This document shows positions 34,784-44,219 of a stretch of DNA of 64,000 bases, in pieces (positions within the stretch are counted from its first letter, which is position 1; the number at the start of each line of letters is the position of its first letter). A program made the translations under genes and the position numbers. The stretch lies in NCBI RefSeq assembly GCF_022170785.1, contig NZ_CP081870.1, forward strand, positions 3,398,001 through 3,462,000. The letters are read 5' to 3'. The notes under the pieces are model-generated. The model was given only the letters and a program-made list of their open reading frames with translations. It had not been told where the DNA came from and made no database searches. This DNA is from Rossellomorea marisflavi. GTDB taxonomy: Bacteria > Bacillota > Bacilli > Bacillales > Bacillaceae_B.

Positions 34784-35791
34784 TCAGGATGAAACTTCCT
34801 TCCCGACCCGTTGGAAAGATTCAGGTGTTACAGAAGATGATGCTTGATGATGGGAGGAAACCGCTTTTTTCTTTTGCGGTTTGACTGAAGGATCAAGGAG
34901 TCCTTCCAGCCCTTTCGTTGTCGCGGTCAAGGCAATGATGGCCAACGAGAAGAACAGCATCGGTGTCATGAAGATCCACCATGCATTATAGATTTCACTG
35001 TAGTTCGTCCCCATGATGCTTGCCCACTCCTGGATGAATGGTTTAGGAGGATCACATCCGTAGAGATCATAGCATACATCCGTTCCCCCGAAGTATATCG
35101 TGAAGAATCCGAGATGGGCGATGATCAAGAGTGCTTGGATGACGAGCTTCGGGAAGAGGATGAACAGCCTTCCCTTCAGATGGGGGAGCACATGCTTCCA
35201 GAACAGGAAGAACCGGCTGCCGCCGAGGACCCGCGCACCTGCAATGAATTCCTTGCCGAGGATTTCTTTTGTTTCGTTGGAAATCAGGATGGCCGTCGTC
35301 GGCAGCATGATGAAGGCGAGCACCAGAATTGTCCAGATGATCCTCTCATTCAAGGTGGTGGTGAAGCCATCCTCCGTCTCCCACAGCAACGGATACAGGA
35401 CGTTGTACGCGATGATGGACTGCGGGATGAAATAAAAGCCCATGAGCACCTTATCCGAGTAGCGCCTGACTGCCGGCTTCCAGAATCCCATGAGGACACC
35501 GACAAGAAACGCCAAAAGGAAAGCCACCACGGAAATGGCAATCGCTGCACCGAGGGTATACACCGCACCGTCCAGCACCTTATAGAACATATGGTAGCCG
35601 TCCCGGTCCGTACCGAACGGGATCTGGGATGATGGGCTGAACGGAGCTGCAGCGAACCCATCATCTCCGTTTGTCATGACGGTCTTAGGAATCTCGGCTC
35701 CTTTGTAATGGAAAAGGATGCTCCACCCCAGCATCAAAAGGATGAACCCTGCTCCAAACCCTATCAGCAGCCAATTTTTCAACGTCGTCAT
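34784..35791 (-). CDS. ABC transporter permease (OppC-like), orphan pair
   Basis: 335 residues with about six spans. The cytoplasmic coupling loop is seen in EFIAGARVLGGSRFFLFWKH followed by LPHL, as in peptide/nickel permeases. A larger extracellular loop contains cysteines (GGTDVCYDLYGCDPP). The ATG overlaps the stop of the partner permease gene. No ATPase or binding protein gene lies nearby, so the complex must borrow one from elsewhere. The C-terminal 35 residues are polar and serine/lysine rich. Confidence 0.75.
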   Translation of the reverse strand: MTTLKNWLLIGFGAGFILLMLGWSILFHYKGAEIPKTVMTNGDDGFAAAPFSPSSQIPFGTDRDGYHMFYKVLDGAVYTLGAAIAISVVAFLLAFLVGVLMGFWKPAVRRYSDKVLMGFYFIPQSIIAYNVLYPLLWETEDGFTTTLNERIIWTILVLAFIMLPTTAILISNETKEILGKEFIAGARVLGGSRFFLFWKHVLPHLKGRLFILFPKLVIQALLIIAHLGFFTIYFGGTDVCYDLYGCDPPKPFIQEWASIMGTNYSEIYNAWWIFMTPMLFFSLAIIALTATTKGLEGLLDPSVKPQKKKAVSSHHQASSSVTPESFQRVGKEVSS

Positions 35792-36654
35792 AAACTCATC
35801 TCCTTCCCGATCCGGTGCTTCACCGTGAACTGCATCGCTTTCAGCACCCCATAGATCGGGAGAAAGAGCAGAATCGACGTGATGGCAAAGATCGCCGGCG
35901 TATTATAGGTGAACAAGAACGACGTGACACCGAAGACATTATACAGATACTCGAGGATCAGCAGGTTCGACAGCATCATCCATACGATCTGTTTGCCGTG
36001 GTACGTCAGGCTGACGAGGATGTTCCGGATCATATGGATGAACAGGATCCGGTATTTTGTCAGTCCTTTGCTCCGGGCGAGCTCCACATACGGCAGATCT
36101 TCTTCTTCTTTCACGAATGAAATCATTAGACCAAGGAAGAAGAAGGTTGGCAGAACGCTCAGGGTGACGGCCGGAAGGAAGATGATTTCATTCGGATCAA
36201 GGGAGGCAACATCTCCGAGAAGGATCCCCGTCTTCTTGAAAAACCAGATGATAAAGAGCTGAAGCGTAGCAATGACAAAGATATCCGGTACCGACTCGAG
36301 AACGGCAGCGACTGATTTGATCGCATTTTTCACGATCCGCCCGGACACCGTATAGATGATTAAGAGAATAAGAGAGGCCCCAAGGGATATGGAAATCGCT
36401 AGAAAAAGGATCCGCATGCTACTCCATAGTGCCAGCAGGATGATCGGGAACAGCGGTCTCTCCGTTTGCGTTATGGTATACACGAGATCGAATGGATGGG
36501 AGAGGTCCCCCCACATATCGAGGAAGGTTTGTCCGTACGATGAGAATGAAAGGGATTGGGTTTGAAACAGGCCGGACCCGGCACTGACCAGTAAGATCCC
36601 CGCAATGATCAGAACCGGCTCGAGCATCCAGGCGAATCGCTTCAATACATTCAA
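35788..36654 (-). CDS. ABC transporter permease (OppB-like), orphan pair
   Basis: 288 residues when started at the TTG at 36654, which lies seven bases after TTGGAGG; an ATG further upstream has no ribosome binding site. About six spans, with the coupling loop VELARSKGLTKYRILFIHMI. It forms the first gene of the permease pair and overlaps the OppC-like gene by four bases. Family: binding-protein-dependent transport system inner membrane components. The substrate is unknown. Confidence 0.75.
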   Translation of the reverse strand: MNVLKRFAWMLEPVLIIAGILLVSAGSGLFQTQSLSFSSYGQTFLDMWGDLSHPFDLVYTITQTERPLFPIILLALWSSMRILFLAISISLGASLILLIIYTVSGRIVKNAIKSVAAVLESVPDIFVIATLQLFIIWFFKKTGILLGDVASLDPNEIIFLPAVTLSVLPTFFFLGLMISFVKEEEDLPYVELARSKGLTKYRILFIHMIRNILVSLTYHGKQIVWMMLSNLLILEYLYNVFGVTSFLFTYNTPAIFAITSILLFLPIYGVLKAMQFTVKHRIGKEMSL

Positions 36655-36851
36655 AATTAATCCTCCAATACCTTTTTTTGTCATTATAACACAAGAAAAA
36701 GACAAGAGAAGGACCGAAAAATAATAAACTGAAAATACTGTAAAATAAAATTATAGTAAAGTATATACGTACGATAGTATGAGGAAATTACGTGTCAAAG
36801 GGTGGGGGGCATTACAATTCTCTCTTTTTGAATTTCAAATCAAACCAAGTC

Positions 36852-36888
36852 AAAATAAAAAAAAAGATCAAGAAACAACCTGATCTTC
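36852..36888 (-). terminator. Intrinsic terminator of the GNAT gene at 36912
   Basis: AAGATCA (36864-36870) pairs with TGATCTT (36881-36887), followed by nine T on the minus strand. The rest of the spacer up to the permease gene is AT-rich and contains nothing I can name. Confidence 0.75.
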
Positions 36889-36911
36889 TCAAATAATTAA
36901 TGCTGTACGTT

Positions 36912-37436
36912 TCAACTCTCATTAATGATTGCCAGAATCATATGATCCTCCCACGCCCCATTAATCTTAACGGACTTCCTCGAAATGCCTTCCTTCTCAA
37001 ACCCGGCTTTCTCCAGTACCCTGATGGAACCTCCATTCTTCGGCATCACTCCTGCTTCAATCCGGTGAAGGCCGAGGACGTCGAACCCATAGCGGACCAG
37101 TTGCCGGACGGCCTCCGTCGCATATCCTTTGCCGTTATGTTTCTGGCTCAGGCTGTAGCCGATGATGGCCATCTGCCTCGGCCCCCGTTCGATGCGGAAC
37201 AAACCGATCGTGCCGATCAGTTCATCCCCATCAAGGAAGATCCCAAAATGATAGTCCTGGTCCTCTTCACTTCTCTCCAGTCTTGTTTTCAGCATATCCC
37301 GCTGCCCTGCCAGCGTATAAAAGTCATCCGGTCGATCGACACTGAATTCTTGGAAGAACGCCCGATTCTCTTCCTCGAATGCCAACAGGCTCCTTTCGTC
37401 TCCTTCTTGCAGCAACCGTATCGATAGGTTCCCCAT
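36912..37436 (-). CDS. GNAT N-acetyltransferase
   Basis: 174 residues with the RimJ/RimL-like acetyltransferase pattern: IIGYSLSQKHNGKGYATEAVRQL (acetyl-CoA loop) shortened to QKHNGKGYATEA as core, and LHRIEAGVMPKNGGSIRVLEK. The start follows AAGAGGAGGAAAAGG. The acceptor is unknown. It lies 38 bases after gpmA on the same strand and may share its transcript; a terminator follows. Confidence 0.84.
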   Translation of the reverse strand: MGNLSIRLLQEGDERSLLAFEEENRAFFQEFSVDRPDDFYTLAGQRDMLKTRLERSEEDQDYHFGIFLDGDELIGTIGLFRIERGPRQMAIIGYSLSQKHNGKGYATEAVRQLVRYGFDVLGLHRIEAGVMPKNGGSIRVLEKAGFEKEGISRKSVKINGAWEDHMILAIINES

Positions 37437-37474
37437 CCCTTTTCCTCCTCTTATCTATGTAGTATGCGTCCCCA

Positions 37475-38230
37475 TCACCCGATCCAATGATCGTCTTCAT
37501 GTATGTGTTGCGGGATATCCTTGTGTTCCATCTCGCCTTCTTCCCCTAGGTAATAGTGGCGGAGAGGGGTGAAATCATCATCCAGCTCATAGACGAGTGG
37601 GATGCCGTTCGGGATATTGAGCCCGGCCACTCCGTCATCCGGTATCCCGTCGAGATATTTGACGAGGGCCCTCAGCGTATTCCCATGAGCGGACAGGATG
37701 ACGTGCTCGTTTTCTTGAAGACACGGAACGATCTCATCCTTCCAATACTGAAGGGCACGCTTTTCCGTATCGATCAGACTCTCCGTCATGGGGAGGTCTT
37801 CGTCGCTGACCGACGCATACTTGGGATCGTCACGATCCTGTCGGTGTGCGTCATCCGTCACAGCAGGCGGCCTGACATTGGCAGACCGCCTCCATTCCGT
37901 CACCTGCTCTTCCCCGAACTTCTCAGTGATCTCATCCTTATTCAAGCCCTGAAGCCGCCCGTAGTGGCGCTCATTGAGCTTCCAGGATTTATACACTGGA
38001 ATCCAGACGAGGTCCATCTCATGAAGCATGATCCACAGCGTCCGGATTGCACGTTTCAACACGGAGGTGTGTGCGACATCGAACCCGATTCCGTGCTTTT
38101 TCAGAATGGCCCCTGCTTTTCTTGCTTCTGCGTACCCGTCGTCTGTCAGATCCACGTCGATCCAGCCCGTGAAACGGTTCTCAAGGTTGTACTGACTTTC
38201 TCCATGTCGAATGAATACGATTTTCTTCAT
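37475..38230 (-). CDS. gpmA: 2,3-bisphosphoglycerate-dependent phosphoglycerate mutase
   Basis: 251 residues from the ATG at 38230. The phosphohistidine motif is [10 protein letters not shown], with [15 protein letters not shown] and the second catalytic histidine in [18 protein letters not shown]. It interconverts 3- and 2-phosphoglycerate. The window also encodes the unrelated cofactor-independent enzyme gpmI within the glycolysis operon, so this one is probably an auxiliary form. The upstream extension to 38263 has no clear binding site. Confidence 0.93.
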   Translation of the reverse strand: MKKIVFIRHGESQYNLENRFTGWIDVDLTDDGYAEARKAGAILKKHGIGFDVAHTSVLKRAIRTLWIMLHEMDLVWIPVYKSWKLNERHYGRLQGLNKDEITEKFGEEQVTEWRRSANVRPPAVTDDAHRQDRDDPKYASVSDEDLPMTESLIDTEKRALQYWKDEIVPCLQENEHVILSAHGNTLRALVKYLDGIPDDGVAGLNIPNGIPLVYELDDDFTPLRHYYLGEEGEMEHKDIPQHIHEDDHWIG

Positions 38231-38344
38231 TGTCATCACCCACGTTTTTTTTACAGTATACACCTATTGAGAAAGAATTATGGAGTAATTTGACCGAATA
38301 AATCCCACACTAAGGGAAACGTGGAATCGAAAGGAGACAGGATC

Positions 38345-40045
38345 ATGTTCAAACAAACGGCCGGGGAAAAGCTCATCGATATGCTCATTGAATGGGGCGT
38401 CGACCATATATACGGCATGCCGGGGGATTCCATCAACTCCCTCATCGAACCCCTTCGGAAAGCACAGGACAAAATCAAATTCATCCAGGTCAGGCATGAA
38501 GAAGCGGCTGCACTTGCCGCTGCCGCGTATGCGAAGCTCACCGGGAAACTCGGGGTCTGCATGGCTATCGCAGGTCCGGGTGCCATCCACCTTTTGAACG
38601 GCCTGTACGATGCGAAGCTTGACCGTGCGCCGGTTCTTGCCATCACAGGACAGGTGGAGTCCGATTTAATTGGGACGGATTCTTTCCAAGAGGTGAATCT
38701 GGAGCGGATGTTCGATGATGTGGCCGTTTATAATCAACGGATCATGTCAGCCGAGCAGCTGCCCGCCGTCGTGAATCAAGCGATCCGGACCGCCTATGCC
38801 AAGAAAGGGGTATCGGTCCTCACGATTCCGGACGACATCCCTCGCTTTGAAGTCGGGAAGGAAGCTCGGGTCACCGCCCAGTTCACGGCTAAACAGGTGG
38901 TACTCCCGATGAAGGAGGATCTCCTCAACTCGAAGAAGATCCTTGAAGAGGCGGCGAAACCGGTCATCCTCGCTGGTCGAGGTGCCCATGGACATCGTGA
39001 TACCCTCCTCTCATTCGCCGAGAAGATCGGGGCCCCGGTCGTTCTTACCTTACCCGGAAAAGGGGTCATCCCCGACAAGCATCCGTACTGCATCGGTGGA
39101 CTTGGCCTGATCGGGACCAAGCCGTCGTATGAAGCTATGCAGGAGGCCGATACCCTCATCATGATCGGCACATCCTTTCCGTTCACGGCGTTTCTGCCGG
39201 AGCATGCGAAGACGATTCATCTCGATATCGACCCTGCCCAAATCGGGAAGCGCTATCCCGTCGATGTCGGTCTTGCCGGAGATGCCGGTGCAACCCTTTC
39301 CTGGCTGACGGATCACTTGGCGACGAAAGAAGATCGCACATTCTTGGAGAAAAGCCAGGAGCGGATGAAGCACTGGCTCGCAAAGCTTGACCATCAGGAA
39401 GAAGACGGGTCCGTCCCACTGAAGCCTCAGCGTGTCATCCATGCCCTCCAGGAAGTGGCCGCCGATGATGCCGTCCTGTCCGTGGATGTCGGGAACGTCA
39501 CCGTGTGGATGGCGAGGCACTTCCATATCACCCATCAATCCTTCGTGATCTCGAGCTGGCTGGCAACACTCGGCTGCGGCCTGCCGGGCGCTCTTGCCGG
39601 CCAGATTGCCCACCCCGACAAACAGGTATTCGCCGTGTGCGGGGATGGAGGATTCGCCATGACCATGGCCGACTTCGTCACGGCGGTGAAATATGACCTG
39701 CCGATCGTGGTCCTCGTCCTGAACAACCATAAGATTGCCATGATCAAATTCGAGCAGGAGGTCATGGGGAATATCGAGTTCGGGACCAATCTCCAAAATC
39801 CCGACTTCGCCCGCTACGCAGAAGCATGCGGTGGTGTCGGGTACCGGGTGGAACGACCTGAGCAGCTGCTGCCTGCGATCCAGCAGGCCGTCCAGAACCG
39901 CAAAGCCTGCATCATCGATGTCCTCGTGGATCCGGAAGAAGCCCCGATGCCGGCCAAGATCCAGTTCTCCCAGGCAGCAGGGTATACGAAACATATGATC
40001 AAGGAGCTGTTCGAGGAAGGGAAGATTGACCTGCCTCCGTTCTAA
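38345..40045 (+). CDS. Pyruvate oxidase (thiamine diphosphate enzyme)
   Basis: 566 residues from the ATG at 38345 after AAAGGAG. The order is N-terminal TPP-binding domain (WGVDHIYGMPGDSINSL, catalytic glutamate in VRHEEAAALAA), central FAD domain, and C-terminal TPP domain with GDGGFAMTMADFVTAVKYDL ending in the NN of VLNNHKIAM. The sequence resembles YdaP of B. subtilis and PoxB. It should oxidise pyruvate to acetate or acetyl phosphate. It is transcribed alone, divergent from gpmA. Confidence 0.9.
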   Translation: MFKQTAGEKLIDMLIEWGVDHIYGMPGDSINSLIEPLRKAQDKIKFIQVRHEEAAALAAAAYAKLTGKLGVCMAIAGPGAIHLLNGLYDAKLDRAPVLAITGQVESDLIGTDSFQEVNLERMFDDVAVYNQRIMSAEQLPAVVNQAIRTAYAKKGVSVLTIPDDIPRFEVGKEARVTAQFTAKQVVLPMKEDLLNSKKILEEAAKPVILAGRGAHGHRDTLLSFAEKIGAPVVLTLPGKGVIPDKHPYCIGGLGLIGTKPSYEAMQEADTLIMIGTSFPFTAFLPEHAKTIHLDIDPAQIGKRYPVDVGLAGDAGATLSWLTDHLATKEDRTFLEKSQERMKHWLAKLDHQEEDGSVPLKPQRVIHALQEVAADDAVLSVDVGNVTVWMARHFHITHQSFVISSWLATLGCGLPGALAGQIAHPDKQVFAVCGDGGFAMTMADFVTAVKYDLPIVVLVLNNHKIAMIKFEQEVMGNIEFGTNLQNPDFARYAEACGGVGYRVERPEQLLPAIQQAVQNRKACIIDVLVDPEEAPMPAKIQFSQAAGYTKHMIKELFEEGKIDLPPF

Positions 40046-40050
40046 AAACC

Positions 40051-40090
40051 AAAAGAAGACTGCGGGAATCCCATCTGCAGTCTTCTTTCT
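40051..40090. terminator. Bidirectional terminator between pyruvate oxidase and DinB genes
   Basis: AGAAGACTGC (40054-40063) pairs with GCAGTCTTCT (40077-40086). T-rich sequence follows on the plus strand, and the hairpin also lies at the 3' end of the converging DinB gene. Confidence 0.8.
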
Positions 40091-40091
40091 T

Positions 40092-40562
40092 CTATCGTGT
40101 AGCCGGCCATCCTCCCTGCATCTTCCGGGACTGCATGATCTGTCCCGTATGATACGCATCGTGAATCAGGATGTGATACAAGTACTCGGCCACTCCATTT
40201 TCCTTCATCTCTTCCTCTGACATTTCCTCCAGGATCCCCTTCAACCTGACTTGGGCCTTCTCCGCGCGGTCCACAAGGGCCTTCCAAGCTGATTCATCCT
40301 CCAGTGGATCCGTCAGCTGGAACGTATCATGTCCATCGAGTGGATTCTCCCACGGTTCACCCAGCAGCTTGGCTGCATATCGTTCCTTATAGTACGTAAG
40401 GTGGTTAACGTTTTCCCAGATCGAATTCATGTCGTTTCCCTCCGGCTTCCAGACGGCCATGGACGCCGTCACCCCGCTCACGGCATCCTTGAACGGCGCA
40501 TACCAGCTTTCAAGATCGTACGTATGGTCGAGCATCCTGATCAATAACTTTTTGTCTATCAT
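40092..40562 (-). CDS. DinB-family (putative metal-dependent) protein
   Basis: 156 residues with the DinB four-helix bundle pattern: HTYDLESWYAPFKDAV near the start, SIWENVNHLTYYKERY containing the first metal-ligand histidine, and HILIHDAYHTGQIMQ with the second and third histidines. Such proteins are often thiol- or metal-dependent transferases (YfiT/bacillithiol transferase-like). The start follows GGAGGGGAAAAG. The exact activity is not known. Confidence 0.85.
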   Translation of the reverse strand: MIDKKLLIRMLDHTYDLESWYAPFKDAVSGVTASMAVWKPEGNDMNSIWENVNHLTYYKERYAAKLLGEPWENPLDGHDTFQLTDPLEDESAWKALVDRAEKAQVRLKGILEEMSEEEMKENGVAEYLYHILIHDAYHTGQIMQSRKMQGGWPATR

Positions 40563-40705
40563 CTTTTCCCCTCCATATCATGTATTCACCACTATACATT
40601 CCCCTTTCAGCCGGGCAATTCCTCCCCCTATACGTTTACATTTATTTCATAAACCTCTATCATGGACATGAGGTTCCATATATTAGTAGCAACGAGGTGA
40701 AAAAG

Positions 40706-41254
40706 ATGAAAAAGCGTTTTTGGATGGGGATCTTACTCACTCTTACCCTCCTGCTGATCGGTGGATGTTCATCTGATGAAAAAGGAGCAAAACCTGCTGA
40801 TGATGACCGCTCCAACGAAGACACCGTGACGGAAGAAAGCACGAGTGAGGAAAACGAGTCCGATTCTGCTGTCACGAAGGATGATCGTGACGAGGAGGTT
40901 AACGAAGACACACCAGCCGAGCCTTCTGACGAAGAAGAAGAGACCGTTGATCTAGAGGATCAAGAAAACGAAGAAGAAGCAACTTCGACTCCTCAGACGA
41001 TCGAGGACAATGCCACCCAGGAGGAAAAAGACAAAGCCGTGGCCATCGTCACTGAATACCTGAAGGAAAAAGGGGAACTGGTGGAGGACAAGGATCACTT
41101 CGTCCAATATGACGGAACGTTCGATACCTATGTCATCGTCCGCTACTCAACCCTCGTGTCGGGTCACTCTTCAACAAACGGACGGTACGTCGTGGATCTT
41201 AAGACCAAGAAAGTACAGGATTTTGGCACTGTGATGGATTCGATTACTCAATGA
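40706..41254 (+). CDS. Acidic lipoprotein of unknown function
   Basis: 182 residues from the ATG at 40706 after GAGGTGAAAAAG. The signal peptide ends in the lipobox LIGGC (cysteine near residue 21). Residues 25-110 are a low-complexity linker very rich in Asp and Glu; residues 115-182 form a small folded domain (DKAVAIVTEYLKEKGELVED, then YVIVRYSTLVSGHSS). The C-terminal part resembles short domains found in other Bacillus lipoproteins, but I cannot name a family. The protein should be exposed in the cell wall space. Confidence 0.72.
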   Translation: MKKRFWMGILLTLTLLLIGGCSSDEKGAKPADDDRSNEDTVTEESTSEENESDSAVTKDDRDEEVNEDTPAEPSDEEEETVDLEDQENEEEATSTPQTIEDNATQEEKDKAVAIVTEYLKEKGELVEDKDHFVQYDGTFDTYVIVRYSTLVSGHSSTNGRYVVDLKTKKVQDFGTVMDSITQ

Positions 41255-41293
41255 AGAAAGGAGGAGACCCGCTGCGGCCTCCTCCTTCTTTTA
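41254..41293 (+). terminator. Intrinsic terminator of the acidic lipoprotein gene
   Basis: AAGAAAGGAGGA (41254-41265) pairs with TCCTCCTTCTT (41280-41290) with one bulge, followed by TTTAT. It lies at the stop codon. Confidence 0.75.
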
Positions 41294-41854
41294 TCTGATT
41301 GTAGAATAGATGCATGTGTCCGTCAGCTTTGTCCCATCAACAGACGGCGACTCATTCCTGAGGATCCCTTCCAACTCGTAGCCAAGTTTCTCCGGAATCG
41401 CCCTGCTCTTAACGTTCATCGACTCACAGCGGATCTCCACCCTCCTGAAGCCGATATGGCTGAGGGCAAGTTCCGTCAATCCTTTTACCGCTTCGGTTAT
41501 GTATCCGGCACCACCATGCTTTGTGTCGACCCAGTAACCGATTTCACCCTTTGGTACCTCCCAGTCCACATTATGAAACCCGGAGGACCCGATCAGGTCT
41601 CCGGTTTCCTTATGAAAAATCAGGTAACGGAACGCTTCCCGCTTCCGGAAGCGGACATACGCCTCTCGGAGGTTGATTTCTGTTTCTTCCACGGTGGGAG
41701 CAACCTGGGCAAACCCGAGCCAAGGCTTCAGTTCGTTCAGGGAACGGTTAATGGCTTCATTCACCACCCTGCCGTCCCCCTGGGGAAGAGGTGCCCGCAA
41801 CGTCAGCCTTTCCGTTTCAAATGATAATGGGATATCTTTCAATATGGGATTCAT
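41291..41854 (-). CDS. GNAT N-acetyltransferase (RimJ/RimL type)
   Basis: 187 residues from the ATG at 41854 after AAAGGAGAACGG. The typical blocks are LSFETERLTLRAPL at the start, GEIGYWVDTKHGGAGYITEA (acetyl-CoA loop) and FRRVEIRCESMNVKSRAIPEK near the end. Probably acetylates a ribosomal protein or other N-terminus; the acceptor is unknown. Transcribed alone. Confidence 0.84.
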   Translation of the reverse strand: MNPILKDIPLSFETERLTLRAPLPQGDGRVVNEAINRSLNELKPWLGFAQVAPTVEETEINLREAYVRFRKREAFRYLIFHKETGDLIGSSGFHNVDWEVPKGEIGYWVDTKHGGAGYITEAVKGLTELALSHIGFRRVEIRCESMNVKSRAIPEKLGYELEGILRNESPSVDGTKLTDTCIYSTIR

Positions 41855-42044
41855 ATCCGTTCTCCTTTCGCTCATCATATGTACTGTATTGCCTTCACCC
41901 TTATTGATGATAATCTACAAAATATAGAAATAGTACTAATTTATTCTATCGTTTTCACATTTTCCAGAGAACAGCATTGTTTATAACAAGGAATATCTTA
42001 TTGACGGCGATTATTTACTACTTGGAGATTTCAAGATCCCCTTA

Positions 42045-42076
42045 CACTAAACAAGACAGCAGATGGCTGTCTTGTT
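42045..42076 (-). terminator. Terminator-like hairpin after the alpha/beta hydrolase
   Basis: AACAAGACAGC (42050-42060) and GCTGTCTTGTT (42066-42076) form an 11-bp stem. The T-tract on the minus strand is weak (GTTTAGT), so efficiency is uncertain. Confidence 0.6.
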
Positions 42077-42081
42077 AGTTT

Positions 42082-43053
42082 TCACCTGAAAGATTCTACG
42101 AACCGGTCCACTTCCCTGCTCATTTCCACTGAACGGGTCCAGTGGAGATAGTGATGGCCGTCCAGCGGCACCACCCGGCTCGCAGGTTCAGTCGTCAGCT
42201 GCGTTTCAAGGAATGTGACATTGTTCTTCCCGTCATCAGTCGTCTTGCCCGCTTCCTTCGTAAAGAATAATACCGGCATGTCTGCCGGGAAGGCCATATC
42301 CTTTGTCTGATCGATGTTCTTCTTGATCGCGTTGGCCTCGGCTACAACATTGCGGTTATATCCCTTCCAGGCTGAGATCGCCTTGGTCTGGTCGAGGTTT
42401 TCTTTTGAATATGTCCCTTCACCAGCCTCAGGCAAAAAGTTTCGGGAATCGATCATCAGGGCCAGCCTTCCGATTCCGGATGGCGCAACATACTTCAGGA
42501 ATCCCGGCATGGATGGCGGTGATTCATTGAAATAGTCCAGTGCCCCCGGAAGCGTCGGGTCGATCCCGATCACCGCTTTCACTTCTTCGGGATAGTGGTT
42601 CGCATAATACATGCTATAGATGCCTGACACGGAATGAGGCATGAGAATGTAAGGTCCCTGGATATCCGCCTTGCTCAGTGCCGCCCTCATCTCCCGTACC
42701 ATGTTTTCCACCGTGCGATCCGTCTCGGCCAGGTCGCTCCACCCGTACCCGAATGGCTCCACGACAACGACTCGATGCTTCTTGGAAAGTTCATCAATCA
42801 AAGGGGCGAAATCCAGGACAGGCGCAGCCGTCCCTAATCCGCTCATGAGGACGATCGTCTCATCCCCCGTCCCCTTTGAATACACATGCATCTTCTTCCC
42901 ATCGACTTCCACCCGTTCACCCGGCGGATGATACGTCCCCTGCTCATATGCCGTCATGATCGTGCTGAACACCGACCACCCGATGCACAGGATGAGCAGG
43001 ATTGCTAGTCCGTTCCTCACGTACACCCATCCCCGTTTTCTCTTTTTCTTCAT
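42082..43053 (-). CDS. Alpha/beta hydrolase, membrane-anchored
   Basis: 323 residues. A basic N-terminus and one hydrophobic span (GLAILLILCIGWSVFSTIM) anchor or export it. The hydrolase fold shows the oxyanion segment VLMSGLGTAAPVLDF, the nucleophile region LMPHSVSGIYSMYYA (serine in HSVSG, an unusual form of GxSxG), and a late histidine in VPLDGHHYLHW. The substrate is unknown. The start follows GGAGGACAAAATC. Transcribed alone. Confidence 0.82.
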   Translation of the reverse strand: MKKKRKRGWVYVRNGLAILLILCIGWSVFSTIMTAYEQGTYHPPGERVEVDGKKMHVYSKGTGDETIVLMSGLGTAAPVLDFAPLIDELSKKHRVVVVEPFGYGWSDLAETDRTVENMVREMRAALSKADIQGPYILMPHSVSGIYSMYYANHYPEEVKAVIGIDPTLPGALDYFNESPPSMPGFLKYVAPSGIGRLALMIDSRNFLPEAGEGTYSKENLDQTKAISAWKGYNRNVVAEANAIKKNIDQTKDMAFPADMPVLFFTKEAGKTTDDGKNNVTFLETQLTTEPASRVVPLDGHHYLHWTRSVEMSREVDRFVESFR

Positions 43054-43224
43054 GATTTTGTCCTCCGCTGTAAGATGATTTCATCTTACCAAGTGGGCCT
43101 CATGAAGAAATGGAGACGGAGGAGTATCTTTTCCTACGTCTAGAGGCTGATGGACTTCTCTCTCTTTTCATTAATCGCCTCACACCAACCACGATTATCA
43201 GTAAACCCCGTGAAAAAGTTCCAA

Positions 43225-43740
43225 TCAATCAGGAGATACATCTAGTCCTAGTCTTTGATCCAGTTCATACTTTTGACGAAGATGATGACGGAAATGCATC
43301 CCCACGAGTTCATACCATTCCTGTGCGTTTAACCAACCAAAACCTCCATGTGCTTCTTTGTTATTTGGATTTATATCCTTTACCTTCCTCTCCACCTCAT
43401 CCATTCTTGTAATCAAGTGATTGAGACCTCGCATAAGATCTTCTTTTGATGCCGGATTGTCGGGCGTTGTATTGAGTTCGGGTGGTAATTGAATCTTTAT
43501 GGGAGGAAAGCAGCCGATATTGAATAGATATTCTCCGAATTCGGTTTTTCCTTTTTCTTGTTCTCTTTTGCCTGTGGCACAAGCTTCTGCACTATCCAAG
43601 TACTCATGGGCCACGCAAATTAGGTGGTTATACATTTGACCAATCGACCACACACCTTGCTCTGGTATATCGTTCAGTTGCTCTAGGGAATACTTCTTTA
43701 CAAATCCTTTGTAGGTCTCTATCAGCTTCAGATCATTCAT
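43225..43740 (-). CDS. DinB-family protein
   Basis: 171 residues from the ATG at 43740 after GAGGG. The pattern of the DinB superfamily is visible: GVWSIGQMYNHLICVAHEYL (first histidine) and GMHFRHHLRQKYELDQRL near the C-terminus. Compared with the DinB protein at 40092 it belongs to a different subgroup. Possibly a metal-dependent thiol transferase; not certain. It stands alone. Confidence 0.75.
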   Translation of the reverse strand: MNDLKLIETYKGFVKKYSLEQLNDIPEQGVWSIGQMYNHLICVAHEYLDSAEACATGKREQEKGKTEFGEYLFNIGCFPPIKIQLPPELNTTPDNPASKEDLMRGLNHLITRMDEVERKVKDINPNNKEAHGGFGWLNAQEWYELVGMHFRHHLRQKYELDQRLGLDVSPD

Positions 43741-44015
43741 GGGAATATCCCTCATCTAGTTTTAGATTTTTAGTACTTGATCCTAAAATCCTGGCAGTTA
43801 CCTAAACTATTCAATGAAGGGAGCGATTTTCCTTTTAAAGAAATTTTCCGTAAAGAGTGTTGCATGTGAGGATAACCAAAAGCGATTAACTATTTATGGT
43901 ATCATTTAGTAAAAACCCTATTTGTCTGAGCCTCCTCCCCTTCACGAAATACCGGTGTTAATGTGAAATATAGGATAAGCTTTGCAAAGAAGTTTGTATA
44001 AGATAGGAGATTCCT

Positions 44016-44219
44016 TTGAAAAAAAAATTGATTAGCCAAATGATTATTTCGATTAGTATTCTGCTCATTTTATTCAGCCAGCTACGTTCTTTTCAGCATT
44101 GGAGTGACTTATCTTCCGTGCGACAATGGGCTTACATCCTCATGATCAGCCTATGGGGACTGCACTTACTAGTCTTTCTAACCATGGCGGTACTCAGCAA
44201 CAGAACTAGATCAGTTTGA
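44016..44219 (+). CDS. Small membrane protein, unknown
   Basis: 67 residues starting at a TTG at 44016, five bases after AGGAGA. Two membrane spans are evident (ISISILLILFS and ILMISLWGLHLLVFLTMAVL) with basic ends (MKKKLI and NRTRSV). A terminator follows at 44236. I recognise no family. Confidence 0.55.
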   Translation: MKKKLISQMIISISILLILFSQLRSFQHWSDLSSVRQWAYILMISLWGLHLLVFLTMAVLSNRTRSV

